Of a DNA stretch of 64,000 bases, positions 1-10,145 are shown piece after piece (the first letter of the stretch is position 1; each line of letters starts with the position of its first letter). The notes below the pieces were generated by a model. It was not told the DNA's origin, did no database searches, and saw only the letters and a list, made by a program, of their open reading frames with translations. The DNA comes from Macrocystis pyrifera (taxonomy: Eukaryota > Sar > Phaeophyceae > Laminariales > Laminariaceae). The stretch is taken from positions 1,851,001 to 1,915,000 of the forward strand of contig JASSKH010000003.1 of the NCBI GenBank assembly GCA_031763025.1. Reading direction: 5' to 3'. A program made the translations under genes and the position numbers.

Positions 1-1078
1 GCACTCGATTCTTGTTCCATATCCACATCTTTCAATTCGTCATTCCTATTACGTTTGATACCCATAGCCATGCATCTGATCCCACTCACTACAGCCCTCT
101 GTGGTACAGCGCTGTAACGTATTACTTAGTATTACTGCTGTAGTATTTAGTCAATGTTCAGAAACACTCCATGCGTCGGACAGAGCATCTCCATCCCTAC
201 AGATATGGACCTGAACACCTGCACCATTGTGGATAGATACCGGGTTCCTGGTGCATCACAAGAGCTAGCTGTGTGTGGATAGATATGCGGGGAGGAGGAG
301 CTGAAACATGCCCAGGCAGGAGCTACTATGCTGCTGTGTAGCAGCAGTTGTAACTACTACTGCTGTACAGACAGACAGATAATTTATTTTTGCCCGATAT
401 TTCCTCATTCAAGATGACGCGTCCGACCTGACTATCTGTCGTACCGGTACATCTACTGGCGGAGATGGCATGCATGATGACCTGTCTGCTGTACCCATCG
501 AACACGGTTCTCTTGTTTGAACTACAGCGGTATTTACAATCGCAGTCGGTTTTACCGTTCGTCCCCGAACAAGTAAACTGTACGAGGTAGTGAACACCAC
601 ACACATCGTGTAAAACCGACTGAATTCTGGCCAACATAATGGATGAGGTATAATATATGTGGCATACAGCAGTGTACAATACCTGGTATTAATAGTACAC
701 ACTCTACGTATTGATTGTAGTCTGTACAACGATTGTTGTCTGTTTTGTACGTGCAGACCTAAACACCGTCCAAACGTCCAAACCTCCAGTGTGTATGTAC
801 TGCTGCAATAAACTCCTGCACTGCTTTATTGCTATACGAGGTTGGATGACGATGGGGAGAAAAAATAACACACGACGCAGAACGACGAGCACACACACCC
901 TATCGATTCAGATTTTTCGGATGTACCAGGTACGATACAAAATCTCGCACACCCGCCCTGGGAGAAGACTTCGATCCATGAATAACAACCATGGTATTAT
1001 GATGATTATAACACAGACCAGACCACCGCCACACCTGTTCCCTTCGTGCACGAGTGCTGGTTCCATGCCGGTGCATAC
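1..1078. other. intergenic, no supported gene
   Basis: AT-balanced sequence with no coding-like open frame that I trust. It holds one copy of the dispersed 9-mer TACCTGGTA near 679, one TACCAGGTA near 924, and several CTGCTGTA words. Downstream exons of the minus-strand gene starting at 1687 could lie here, but I could not recognise them. Confidence 0.5.
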
Positions 1079-1687
1079 CCTTGTTCCACCAGCTGACACC
1101 CCACCCAAGGCAGGGAAGAAGTGGCATGCCACGACACCCAGGACCACCCCTGCAAAAACCAGGGCCAGGATCAATCCCCAGAAGCAGCGGGACTCCAAGG
1201 GATGGATGGGGGCGGCGGCGGCGCGGCCGTGCGTGCTGCTGCTCATCGCTCCAGCAGGAACACGCCCTCCTTCCTCCCTCCCCACCTTCGCAGCAGGCTC
1301 TCCTCCGTCCACAGGGCCTGTTCCCGCTCCGAGTCGGTGCGGAGCCATCGCCAAGCCATCGCCCGCTGATGGTGCACCATCCACCAGCTCGATGGCATCA
1401 CACGCGCTCCTTGGTTCTTCTCCTGATGAGGCTGACGATGATGAGACCGGTTCGACTTCGGCTTGCTGGGGCGGTGCCCCGTCCTCTCGCTGCCTGCTCC
1501 CGCCGTGCTCGACGGGCTCGCCGATCGTATCTGCTGCCCATCTCAGCACGTCTACTCCACTGCGGAGGACGTTGCCGGCCAAGCCGATGATGAACCCATT
1601 TCCTCCGCCGTGCTTGTTGTTGTTGTTGTTCTTGTTGTTGATTGTCTCTGCCCCTGCTGCAACTACTGCCGCTGCATCGTCCGCCAT
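1079..1687 (-). CDS. putative single-pass membrane protein, first exon
   Basis: I do not recognise a family. The open frame starts at an ATG (complement of 1685-1687) followed by GCG and runs 203 codons to a GTATGC donor-like site after 1079. The segment is clearly more GC-rich than its surroundings, as are the exons elsewhere in the window. The protein starts MADDAAAVVAAGAE, then has an Asn-run, a long low-complexity Ser/Glu/Ala/Gly region and one strong hydrophobic helix (FWGLILALVFAGVVLGVVA) around residues 168-188. This suggests a cytosolic acidic tail and a single membrane anchor. The frame continues openly beyond the donor, so the exon end is uncertain, and no downstream exon was identified. 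The overlapping plus-strand frame looks like its shadow. The gene is plausible but not proven. Confidence 0.35.
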
Positions 1688-2228
1688 ATTCTCCTTCCGC
1701 TACCGACTGTTGATTGCTGGCACTGGTGTCTTATTGCCCTAGAAGCGGGTGGGTGCTGAGGGCAGGCGCGTCGGATGGAGGACTGGATATCCTCAGCTGT
1801 AAAGTAGCCAACGGGTGCAATCTTTTCATCTTCATTATTAATAGTGGTGGGCTGCAGCTCTATTATTTTTATTAGTAGCAAGTAAACTAAAAAATAAACA
1901 ACAAACGCTACCACGATTGTTTGATTTTAGATACGGCCACGGCTCCGCCCGTGGCGCTAGCCCTGCGTTGCCCATATTAATAGTATTGCTGGTATGTATG
2001 GTAGTACTCGTAGTGTGCTGCGATGTACCACTCTGAACGGACATGTAAGAACCACTGTGCCGGGTAGTATCGACCCGGGGGATGTCCCTCTGCGCCGGTG
2101 TTGTTGGAGTTTTGTACATGCATGTATGTATAAAATGTGGGGTTGATGATCCGGACATGGGGCCTTATCATCCCCGGGTGTGGCGGGACAAGCCAAAAAC
2201 CTGAAATCGGAAATCAGAAATTAGAACC

Positions 2229-3036
2229 AAATCAACAACATTCAATCAATCTATAAATATTTGTGAAATGCAAAGGTTTCAACATGTTGCAACATCATAT
2301 CAATATCCCTTGTTCGGGTTATATAGTATCAGTGCGCAGAATGATTAGTTAAAATTGTCCTGTTGACCCGGGCAGCATCCAGGGGAGCCGCTGGCCTATA
2401 TCTTTGACAAGGAATCACATATAGAATACGCGCGCTCGGTTTATCACAATACTTGTAAAATTCGGTAAAAATGGAATATAGACGAGGCGTATTACGCAGC
2501 TTGCAAAGTTGAGTATCAACTATTTAATCAGTCGAACTCACAGCTGACGTATTTCAAAATTTATAAAATCAGCACTTGTGGGGTTGGGGTTTCCACACCT
2601 TGCGGGGTGGTATCGACTCGGGGGCCGGTGTCCTTTTTGGTCCCGCCGGGATTGTTGGAGTTGTATTTTATAATTTTTTTAATACGTCATCAGCAGTTAG
2701 CTGTAAGTTCGACTGATTAAATAGTTGATACTCAACTTTGCAAGCTGCGTAATATACGCCTCGTCTATATTCCATTTTTACCGAATTTTACAAGTATTGT
2801 GATAAACCGAACGCGCGTATTCTATATGTGATTCCTTGTCAAAGATATATAGGCCAGCGGCTCCCCTGGATGCTGCCCGGGTCAACAGGACAATTTTATA
2901 TTATCATTCTCTGCGCACTGATACTATATAACCCGAACAAGGGATAATATTGATACCTGGTATGATGTTGCAACATGTTGAAACCTTTTCATTTCACAAA
3001 TATTAATATTTATAGATTGATTGAGTGTTGTTGATT
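2229..3036. mobile_element. foldback element with ~350 bp inverted arms
   Basis: The arm at 2229-2569 is repeated in inverse orientation at about 2663-3036. The outer ends read AATCAACAACA and TGTTGTTGATT; the inner ends carry AGTCGAACT and AGTTCGACT. The two arms match almost base for base over about 350 bp (for example the CCGGGCAGCATCCAGGGGAG block and its complement). The loop of about 90 bp is a copy of the GGTGGTATCGAC repeat. It codes for nothing and resembles a non-autonomous foldback DNA transposon. A lone arm lies at about 5335-5500 and a short remnant at 31340-31380. Confidence 0.8.
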
Positions 3037-3136
3037 TTTTAGGAAGGTATGGTTCTGTTCTAAGTGTGAATAATTCCTGCTGCTGCTGTTTTTGTTACTT
3101 CTGTTGTTTTAAGTTTTTTAATGTTTTATAATGTAT

Positions 3137-3162
3137 ATATATTATATATATATATATATTTT
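3137..3162. repeat. TA-rich microsatellite
   Basis: Short run of alternating TATA just outside the foldback element. Confidence 0.7.
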
Positions 3163-3432
3163 ATTCGTCGAACACCCTCAATTTTATCCAACCTTTTCTC
3201 CTTCCTTGCGTATACTCAATTGAATACGTACTACCTTTTACCGATATGTATTTTCACCGACTATGTATCTCAATAGGTGCATGGAAGGACCTTATCGTCC
3301 CCGAGTGCGGCGGAACCTCGACGTTGTACCGTGGAGCAGCTCTCGCCGCGCGCTGGCTGCATGAAACCCAGAGGCACACACGTCCAGAAATCAGCCAGTG
3401 GTGTAGCATGGCTCTCATCGTTCCTTCCTGGG

Positions 3433-3577
3433 TGTTTTCTAAGTGAGTGAGTTTTACAGGTTCTTGAACATGAGATATTCCCCTTTTTTTTCCTTCTTTC
3501 GGGGGATGAAGGCGAGAATCGAACCACGGACCTCGCTCTTCATAATCTCACGTCCCGTCGACGACGCCATAGTAGGG
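3433..3577 (-). mobile_element. tRNA-derived SINE-like unit, copy 1
   Basis: On the minus strand a tRNA-like 3' half is visible with a B-box-like GGTTCGATTC and a preceding GGCGTCGTCGAC motif. It is followed by a tail shared with 4627-4778 (AACATGAGATATTCCC and GTTTTACAGG in the complement order). This supports a tRNA-derived short element rather than a functional tRNA, because the acceptor stem cannot be closed. Confidence 0.5.
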
Positions 3578-4626
3578 AAATAGACTAAAAATGTTAAACG
3601 CTGCATATACATGAATTTAAGGCTTATAGACTCGATTTCCACCACATGGGGTTGTGGGGTTTCCACATCTTGCGCAGCTGTATCGCCCAGGGGGGTGTCC
3701 GTTTTCGTCCCCGTTTTTTATTAGTTGTTTGTGCATGTATGGAAGGGTTTCTGACCCGGAATGGGACCTTATCGTCCTTGCGTGCCGCTGGCTCCTTGAG
3801 CATCATCATCAGCCAATCAGTGTGATAAGCCGATGGGGGTGGGGTTGTTCCATACCGTGCGGGGCGGTGTCGACCTGAGGAATCGCCGTTTTTGTCCCCG
3901 GTTGGTCGGAGTTGTAGATTTATTTATGCATGGATATATGACCCGGAGATGGTACCCTATCCTCCCCGGGTGTAGCGGAACCTCGATGGCTCTATTCAAT
4001 CTTTTCTTCTAGAAAGAGCGAGAGGCAAGAGTCCTCCGGCATGGATTTGGTCACCCAATCAGCTACCAGAATTAATTATTTTATTCATTATTATGCTTGC
4101 CATCCGACAATGTGTATTGATAGTGTTTGTTGTTCTAAAAAAGACTAATTAATTGTATAATTCAAAATTGTAAGTCAGCAGCTACGAAGGCTGTGGCTAG
4201 ATGGCTGTCAAAACTGGCTCGGGATTGTATCACGCGGCCACGGCTTGGCGCGGCATGGGGCCCTGTGTTCTGCTGTGGTTGTGGCACCCAGCCTCTCTAC
4301 CCATGTGGGGCAAGGCGGGGTTGAAGCTGTCTCTGAATTGCGCTACATACAAGTACGGGTATCACGCAATTAATTACAGACTAGACGACAGACAGACATA
4401 AGAATGACGGCATTTAATATTAGTATTGAAAGGATATAAACAAAAATATTTCCACCACACACTCTCCACCACTAACTATAACCTGACGTACATCTCCTGA
4501 TTATGTCAGGAACCCCGATAAGACTCTGAGTATCCGATTTTTACTCCGATCCGGCGTTCTCGGTACCGCACTCAGTAGTATGCAATGATCGCATTGCTCT
4601 CATAATTCTTCCCACCCTGTGGGTTT

Positions 4627-4778
4627 TTTCTAAGTGGTGAGTGAGTGAGAGTTTTACAGGTACTTGAACATGAGATATTCCCTTATTACTATTTATGGGA
4701 ATGAATGTGAGATTCGAGTCACGCACCTCACTCCTCACAATATCACGGCCTACATACCGTCGACGTCCTCGTAGGGAA
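4627..4778 (-). mobile_element. tRNA-derived SINE-like unit, copy 2
   Basis: Same family as 3433-3577. It shares the tail words TTTTACAGG, CTTGAACATGAGATATTCCC and a B-box-like core GACTCGAATC on the minus strand. The copies differ at many positions, so both are old. Confidence 0.5.
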
Positions 4779-5024
4779 AGTAGACTTACTTGAATGACAG
4801 CAGTACAGCGAGCTTTTTGGCTTCCCATTTTATTTATTTATTTGGGATTCTTCTCCTTTTCTTTATCGGTTCGGTTTCTTCGTTGCTTCTCTTTCTTTAT
4901 GGTGTATTTTGGTTGCTGGCGTATGTATATGTATGTTGTGTCGGCCGCACCTAGTGAAGGCATGGTATTGCGTAGGCTATTAATGCATTGCGGTGTGTTA
5001 CCTTTGTGTCGTAGTCTGTGACCA

Positions 5025-5112
5025 CAGAGCTCGTATCTTTCTTGGGTGAAGAATCAGCACGGACACTGGGCTTGCTGGATGTCGACGAGCAGAAGAACGG
5101 TTTAATGTGAAC
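5025..5112 (-). repeat. dispersed GTCGACATCCAGCA repeat, short copy
   Basis: On the minus strand it reads TTCACATTAAACCGTTCTTC, then GTCGACATCCAGCA, GATTCTTCACCCA and CTCTGTGGTCACAGAC. The same order is found at 12770-12862 (-), 11385-11595 (+) and 62895-63110 (+). Confidence 0.65.
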
Positions 5113-5167
5113 ACACACACAGCAGTAGTAGTAATACAACAGCAGTATATTAATAGTAGTATTGATA

Positions 5168-5272
5168 TTACGGGGGTCCATAGTTAATAGCACCTAATGC
5201 ACACACAAAAACCTATACATTTACCTATTTTTACTAACAAAATTTGGTCCCGTTAACTATGGACCTCCGTAA
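5168..5272. mobile_element. 105-bp MITE, TTACGGGGG inverted ends, TA duplication, copy 1
   Basis: Terminal inverted repeats start TTACGGGGG and end CCTCCGTAA, pairing over about 30 bp (CCATAGTTAATAG with its complement). The element is flanked on both sides by TA (5166-5167 and 5273-5274), the target duplication typical of Tc1/mariner-like elements. It has no coding capacity. Two sister copies of the same size lie at 8318 and 8862. Confidence 0.85.
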
Positions 5273-5334
5273 TAGTGTATAACTGTGGTACAGCAGCAGC
5301 AGTGCAGCCGTATTTTGTACTTGACCATTTTATG

Positions 5335-5500
5335 AATTTATGAAATAATACGTCAGCTCGATTAAATAGTTGATACTCAACTTTGCAAGCTGCGTAATAC
5401 GTCTTGTCTATATTCCATTTTTACCGAATTTTACAGGTATTTAGTAATAAACCGAACGCGCGTATTCTATAAATTATTCCTTTTGTCAGAGATATAGACC
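5335..5500 (+). repeat. solitary arm fragment of the 2229-3036 foldback element
   Basis: It matches the right arm of the foldback element from AATACGTCA through ATAGTTGATACTCAACTTTG and CGAACGCGCGTATTCTATA, and then diverges. Confidence 0.7.
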
Positions 5501-5537
5501 GTTTATATATATGTCATCGTTTCGGAGCGTTAACACC

Positions 5538-5619
5538 GACCATCTGCCGGAGCGGTCTATCGGGTGGCGTTCAGGTCGTCATGTATTCGTACTCGTGGGT
5601 TCGAATCCCACGGTGGTCA
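5538..5619 (+). tRNA. tRNA-Leu (anticodon CAG), copy 1
   Basis: This 82-base sequence folds as a complete type II tRNA. A 7-bp acceptor stem pairs GACCATC with GGTGGTC, with A as discriminator. A short D-stem (CCG/CGG) follows. The anticodon stem TGGCG/CGTCA closes a 7-base loop TTCAGGT with anticodon CAG. There is a long variable arm and a perfect T arm GTGGG-TTCGAAT-CCCAC. CAG reads the leucine codon CUG. A run of T directly downstream (about 5624) fits an RNA polymerase III terminator. An identical copy is at 12921. The gene has no intron and carries no encoded CCA. Confidence 0.88.
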
Positions 5620-6059
5620 AATATTTTTTTTTTTACGAGAACTGCGCGCTATTTTTTTTTTTTTATTGGAAAAATTTGTGCACGACGTACAGAAAAAACT
5701 ATTATTATAATAATTAATAATATTGCACAACCAACTGAAAAAAACTTGCACAGACAGTACATGTTGTATGTACTGGTTTTACCTCGCATACAGTCTGTGC
5801 GTTTGTTTTTCACGCCTCGGATAACGTAACACTCAACGTTTTATGTTACAGTTAGGCGTCAGCGAAAAAAAATCGTAGCATTACGTTACTACACACAAAA
5901 CGTTGACTACTTTCTGGATTAGGCGATAACATGGTATTATTGTGTTGTCACATTGGCGGGCGATCGCGTAACATTTTGTCAGAGTATTTCCTCGATCCCG
6001 TACCGACCGCAGTATATGTCACGGTGTTTGGGTAAGTAGCCCATAGCGAGACCATCTAT

Positions 6060-6159
6060 GTTATTAATAGTGTATTAATGTTGAAAAGACCCTGGGCTGG
6101 GTATTGGATCGATCTTTTACCCCTATAGCTCAGTAGGTAACACCTTCATATTTGACGTC
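6060..6159 (+). mobile_element. tRNA-like SINE 5' half, split by the LTR element at 6160
   Basis: It contains an A-box-like TAGCTCAGTAGG at 6126-6137. The matching 3' half with the B-box-like GGTTCGAATCT lies at 7946-7956, beyond the inserted LTR element. Removing the insertion and one copy of its 4-bp duplication rejoins a tRNA-like unit. The upstream words CCCTGGGCTGGG and GATCGATCTTTTACC recur before the A box at 8140-8187 and, on the minus strand, at 14131-14235. Confidence 0.6.
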
Positions 6160-6437
6160 TGTCAAGATCAAGGTCGGGACACTTTGTACCCCTGGACAGG
6201 TCCGCCTATTAAGTCGGTACTCGTTGGTACTCACATGTGTTGTTTGCTTAGAGATAGAAGAAGAGCAGCTTTACTCCGTTCGTGCACGCGGAGACTAAGA
6301 GCCGAGCTCGTGCCTCGCTGGGAAAACCCCTGGTTTTCCATGTACGTTACGCCTCCCAAGTACTGCAAATACGATCCTAATACTTGAACCCAGGAAGTTA
6401 CCGGGCTTTCAGCCTTATCCAAGGCAGTATCATAACA
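6160..6437 (-). repeat. LTR of element A (3' LTR in element sense)
   Basis: This 278-bp repeat matches 7652-7929, 10146-10423 and, in the opposite orientation, 28384-28658. The inner boundary with CTAGCCCACTCTGATG is shared with the 10146 copy. Confidence 0.85.
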
Positions 6438-7021
6438 CTAGCCCACTCTGATGAGCCGTATATGCAGAATTATGGGAAATTCGCGGAAACCCGATTCCAC
6501 GAACTGTAACATGAGTCGAAGATGCGGCTCCTCAAAACCCACTCCCACACCTTTGAACGGCGAGGCAACGAAGCCGACAAATTACGTAAAAAAGAAGGAA
6601 GGAAGGCCTAGTCTAAGGGGCAGGAAGAAACCTTCAACGAAAACCATCGCCATGCCACCCGCAACGGGGGGGAGGGCGAGGAAGTTTTGCATGGAAAAGC
6701 GAGGAGTGAATACCAAAAACGAGAAGAAAAATAACACGGACTACGCCAAGACCCACCTAAACCCCGCCCACCACTCTGGAAACGCGTCCTGTGCCACAAA
6801 TGAGTGGCCCGATTACCCAGACCATCCCCGACACTGAGCGAGGGGGGTAAGCAGGACAACATAAACGCAAAACCATCACCAACCCAGCCCAAGAAAAAAC
6901 AAGTCAGAAACACACCGAGCAGGAAAAAATACCCGACCCGAAAACTCGGAAAACGTCAAGAAGAAGAAAAACCACACCCGAAAATCCAGGAAAACGACAA
7001 GAAAAAAAATATCGAGTGCGA

Positions 7022-7330
7022 CTGAGAAGCGAAAGTTAGCTATCCACGTTACGCTGAACCCCCCGTGCAAACGCGCTAGCCAAGTGAATTTGCAGACACC
7101 AAGAACCTCGCACAGCTTTCGTCGAAATCGTGTAGCGCGCCGGAGAAAGAGGAAGCTTGATCAGTCCCGGGTCGTCCAAAAATCGAACGAATATATACTC
7201 CATCGGTTGGCGTAGTCGCACTGATTTTCCCGAGCCACTACAGACCGTCGTCGCCCTCGTACCAAAAGTGGGCCCCGTTGGGAAACACAGTGTTGCTGTA
7301 TCGGCGAAGCCAATCGGCGTGCGATACACA
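7022..7330 (-). pseudogene. gypsy polyprotein C-terminal remnant
   Basis: The minus-strand frame contains FVRFLDDPGLIKLPLSPARY, then KAVRGSWCLQIH and SAFARGVQRNVD. The first of these is also seen, diverged, in the remnant at 19796-21165. Upstream pieces such as PTGPTFG sit in another frame, so the reading frame is broken. No catalytic part remains. I assign it to the extreme C-terminus of a Ty3/gypsy Pol from the integrase-end context of its better-preserved relative. Confidence 0.6.
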
Positions 7331-7651
7331 GCCGTAGCCGGGTGTCAGATTCCAATCGCCGTTGTCCTGCCGACGACGCCATATGTTAAGGTCTTAGTCC
7401 GTTGGGCTACTGGTAAAAGGTTAACCAATCGCCTACCCAATCTAAGCCTTATAACACTCCCCCCCTGGAACGGACCGGATATACGGGTCCACACGTGCCA
7501 CCAACACGCGGTTCCAATTTCTGGGGATCCAGAAGTATTTTTCAGATTCTTGTGACATGAGGAAATTCACTTTTCATTAAAAAGCGATTTCATGGTGGAC
7601 GTGAGATTCGAACTCACGACCAACTACAAATGTCCTGCCGACGACGCCACT

Positions 7652-7929
7652 TGTTAAGATCAAGGTCGGGACACTTTGTATCCCTAGACAGGTTTGCCTA
7701 TTAAGTCGGTACTCGTTGGTACTCACATGTGTTGTTTGCTTAGATATAGAAAAAGAGCAGCTTTATTCCTCTCGTGTACGCGGAGACTAAGAACCGAGCT
7801 CGTGCCTCGCTGGGAAAACCCCTGGTTTTCCATGTACGATACGCCTCCCAAGTACTACATATACGATCCTAACACTTGAACCCAGATAATTACCGGCCTT
7901 TCAGCCTCATTCAAGGCAGTATCATATCA
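7652..7929 (-). repeat. LTR of element A (5' LTR in element sense)
   Basis: Right LTR of element A, about 278 bp, followed directly by the duplicated CGTC and then by the 3' half of the interrupted tRNA-like SINE (B-box-like GGTTCGAATCT at 7946-7956). Confidence 0.85.
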
Positions 7930-8109
7930 CGTCGTCGAAGACACAGGTTCGAATCTCACTTTCGAACATTTCTTTTATAGAAGCGCTTGCGCGTGCGGTC
8001 CCTAAATACATATAATATCTCCCTCTGGTTCCCCAGGTATTGAAACGAAGCGGGTAGGTCAGCGGACGGCCGTATACGGTGCCGACGCCCCAAAGATCCC
8101 GCCGTTCAG

Positions 8110-8192
8110 AGGTGGAGAGAGAGTGATATAAGGATTATGCCCTGGACTGAGTGTTCGGTCGATCTTTTACCTCTATAGCTCAGTAGGTAATG
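8110..8192 (+). mobile_element. tRNA-like SINE, 5' part only
   Basis: It repeats the head of the unit at 6060-6159, including CCCTGGACTGAG, GATCTTTTACC and the A-box-like TAGCTCAGTAGG at 8176-8187, and then diverges into unrelated sequence without a B box. Confidence 0.5.
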
Positions 8193-8317
8193 TGATGGAG
8201 TAGCACATCCGTTGTATAGGAACGCATATACCTGTATGCGAACCTTGTATGGTTGCACATATAGCTCTTTGGGGATACCAGACATCCCTGTAGACGAATG
8301 TTATATGGTTGTATGTA

Positions 8318-8422
8318 TTACGGGGTGCCATAGTAAATAGGACCAAATATTGTTGATAAAAATAGGTCAAAATATAGGTTTTTGTGTGTACCGTAGGTCC
8401 TATTTACTAGGGTCCCCCGTAA
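8318..8422. mobile_element. 105-bp MITE, copy 2
   Basis: The ends TTACGGGG and CCCCCGTAA, inner pairing ATAGTAAATAGGACC with GGTCCTATTTACTA, and TA on both flanks match the copies at 5168 and 8862. The centre is inverted relative to those copies, as expected for a palindromic element. Confidence 0.85.
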
Positions 8423-8861
8423 TAGTGTCTTGGGAATATATCTGCAGGCGAATCTTATATGGTTATACATAGCTCTTAGGGAATATTCAGTGGAGCCAGC
8501 ACAGACATCCCCTTTGCCCGCAGAACATTATGTTAGAAGTCTGGTAACCTTCTGTATGACAACGTCCCGGTAGAGAACATTATGTTATAGTTGGGAATCT
8601 TCTGTAAGACAACGTCCCGATAGACTGTATCTGCATAAAGGTTAGTTTTGGTCAACGTCTGGGCTGAGTTGTGTCCCCGATGATGCCCTCCTTGCTCACT
8701 CGTTTTCTCTCCCTTTCTCAACTCACATGAGGAGCATTAATAAGAAGTTAATGAACTACAAGCAGCGTGCTCTATCCAGCACCGATATCCCTGTACCCCT
8801 TACGAGCTTATATCTCTGCACCCTTCTTCACAGTAGCACCTTCACAATAGAGGAATTCCTA

Positions 8862-8967
8862 TTACGGGGGATCATAGTAAATAGGACCTTCGATACACAC
8901 AAAAACTTATACATTTCCCTATTTTTACTAACAATAGTTGGTCCTATTTAATATGGTCCCCCGTAAT
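8862..8967. mobile_element. 106-bp MITE, copy 3
   Basis: The ends TTACGGGGG and CCCCCGTAA, flanking TA and a centre containing ACACACAAAAAC and CCTATTTTTACTAACAA are nearly identical to copy 1. Confidence 0.85.
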
Positions 8968-8969
8968 AG

Positions 8970-9570
8970 TGGCTACGTATCGTAATATACACATTGAAGG
9001 GATAGCGCACTACATATCCTATTGAACGTTAACATTACGTTACCGTGGTAGCGACATCAGCACATAGTGTAACGGTATGTTAGTGTGTCAGCGGAAAGTC
9101 ATTGTTGCTACCGTATCACACTTTAGACGGATAACGTACATGGTCCATTGAACGCTTACACAACACTGTGTTAGTGTGTTGTTAGCGCAATTCCTAGTGT
9201 GCAGCTATCGGAATATCGGAACAGACCTTAGCGGGATAACATAGATGGACAATGTAACGATACCATTACGTTACCGTGTCAGCCGCAACAGCAGTCCGTA
9301 TAGAGCGACGTTATGGTAGGGTGTTAGCGGAAGTCTTGCTACCATAACATGCGTCAAATGGATAGCGTACATGATCGATAAAACACTAGCACTATGTTAA
9401 TGTGTTAGCTCGTACGTAATTTATGAACAAGAGTAACACAAGTTAGCAGATAACGTACATCCCCAATCTAACATCAACAACATGTTACTGCTGTGTTAGC
9501 TCGTACGTGTGAGTTTGCAGATTACGTTTTAGATGGATAGCATAGTGGTGAATTAGATGGATAACATGCT
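8970..9570 (+). repeat. degenerate tandem repeat, GGATAACGTACATGG / GTTACCGTGTTAGC
   Basis: About six diverged units of roughly 80-110 bp each begin near GGATAACGTACATGG and contain AACATTACGTTACCGTGTTAGC variants. Related words (TAACGTTATGTTGGGGTGTTA, GTAACATTACGTTACC) continue at about 10760-11300, so the array was probably split by later insertions, including the LTR fragment at 10146. Confidence 0.55.
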
Positions 9571-10145
9571 GGCGGGGTTTCATACAAACCTTCAGGCGTT
9601 TTTTGCGGAGAACCCTCCAAAATATCAAAATATCCCCTATTTTGGGTTTAATTAGTGTGGAGGCTTGTTTTACCGGGGATTCTTCGTTATCCTCCCCTCC
9701 TGGGGATCTCTTTGTAGATGTCTCCTACTGGGACCTCGGTGAAATGGATAACACGGCTACATTATGTTACTCCGCGACGCCGCTTCACCACTAACACAGG
9801 TAACACATGTTAGATCTCGGGAAGACCCAAAGGGTATTACTATTATGCTTGCCATCAGACAATGCGCAGCATGAGCCCCAACGTTGATCACACTCAAAAC
9901 ATTCCTGAAAGAAGAAACCCACGGAAACAAAGGAAACCTATGCACAAGGTCTATCTGCCTTCTATGTCTACGTCCTCCTACGCTTTATCTACGGCAATAT
10001 TACGTTGGAAGGACTTTGGCCGCAACGGTAACTCAGTAACTTAATGTTAGACCCGGACTAATTATCACGTGACAAAGCACCGGAATGTTAAAGTCAGATA
10101 TTTACTGACACAGACAGCCAACCCCGTAAAACAATGTTGAAGAGA

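Larger units (their letters stand above)
2045..3995 (+). repeat. cluster of dispersed GGTGGTATCGACCCGGGG repeats
   Basis: Five related segments share the words GTATCGACCCGGGGGATGTCC, GGAGTTGTA, GCATGTATG and ACCTTATCGTCCCCGG in the same order. Long copies lie at about 2045-2195, 3640-3800 and 3835-3995, a 3' part at 3250-3330, and a 5' part at 2582-2662 inside the loop of the foldback element. Each full unit is about 160 bp. No coding potential is apparent. The order and spacing suggest a short interspersed element with local duplication. Confidence 0.6.
6160..7929 (-). mobile_element. internally deleted Ty3/gypsy-type LTR retrotransposon, element A
   Basis: Two LTRs of 278 bp lie at 6160-6437 and 7652-7929, with TG...CA ends (TGTTAAGATCAAGG start, CATAACA end on the plus strand; the right copy ends CATATCA). 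A 4-bp target duplication CGTC flanks the element at 6156-6159 and 7930-7933. The interior of about 1.2 kb keeps only the C-terminal end of a gypsy polyprotein, read on the minus strand at 7022-7330. Protease, reverse transcriptase, RNase H and most of integrase are absent. In the element's sense, TGGCGTCGTCGGCAGG two bases inside the right LTR could be the primer-binding site. It is a non-autonomous derivative inserted in a tRNA-like SINE. Confidence 0.82.

Noticed and set aside
711..1742. 343-codon plus-strand open frame
   Set aside because: It runs through AT-rich and GC-rich sequence alike with Pro/Ser/Thr low complexity. The minus-strand frame in the same GC-rich block has an ATG in good context, a membrane helix and a donor site.
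6451..6837. Basic 128-codon plus-strand frame, related to one at 10498-10761
   Set aside because: Both lie antisense in the 3' non-coding part of LTR elements and are conserved only because the elements are copies.
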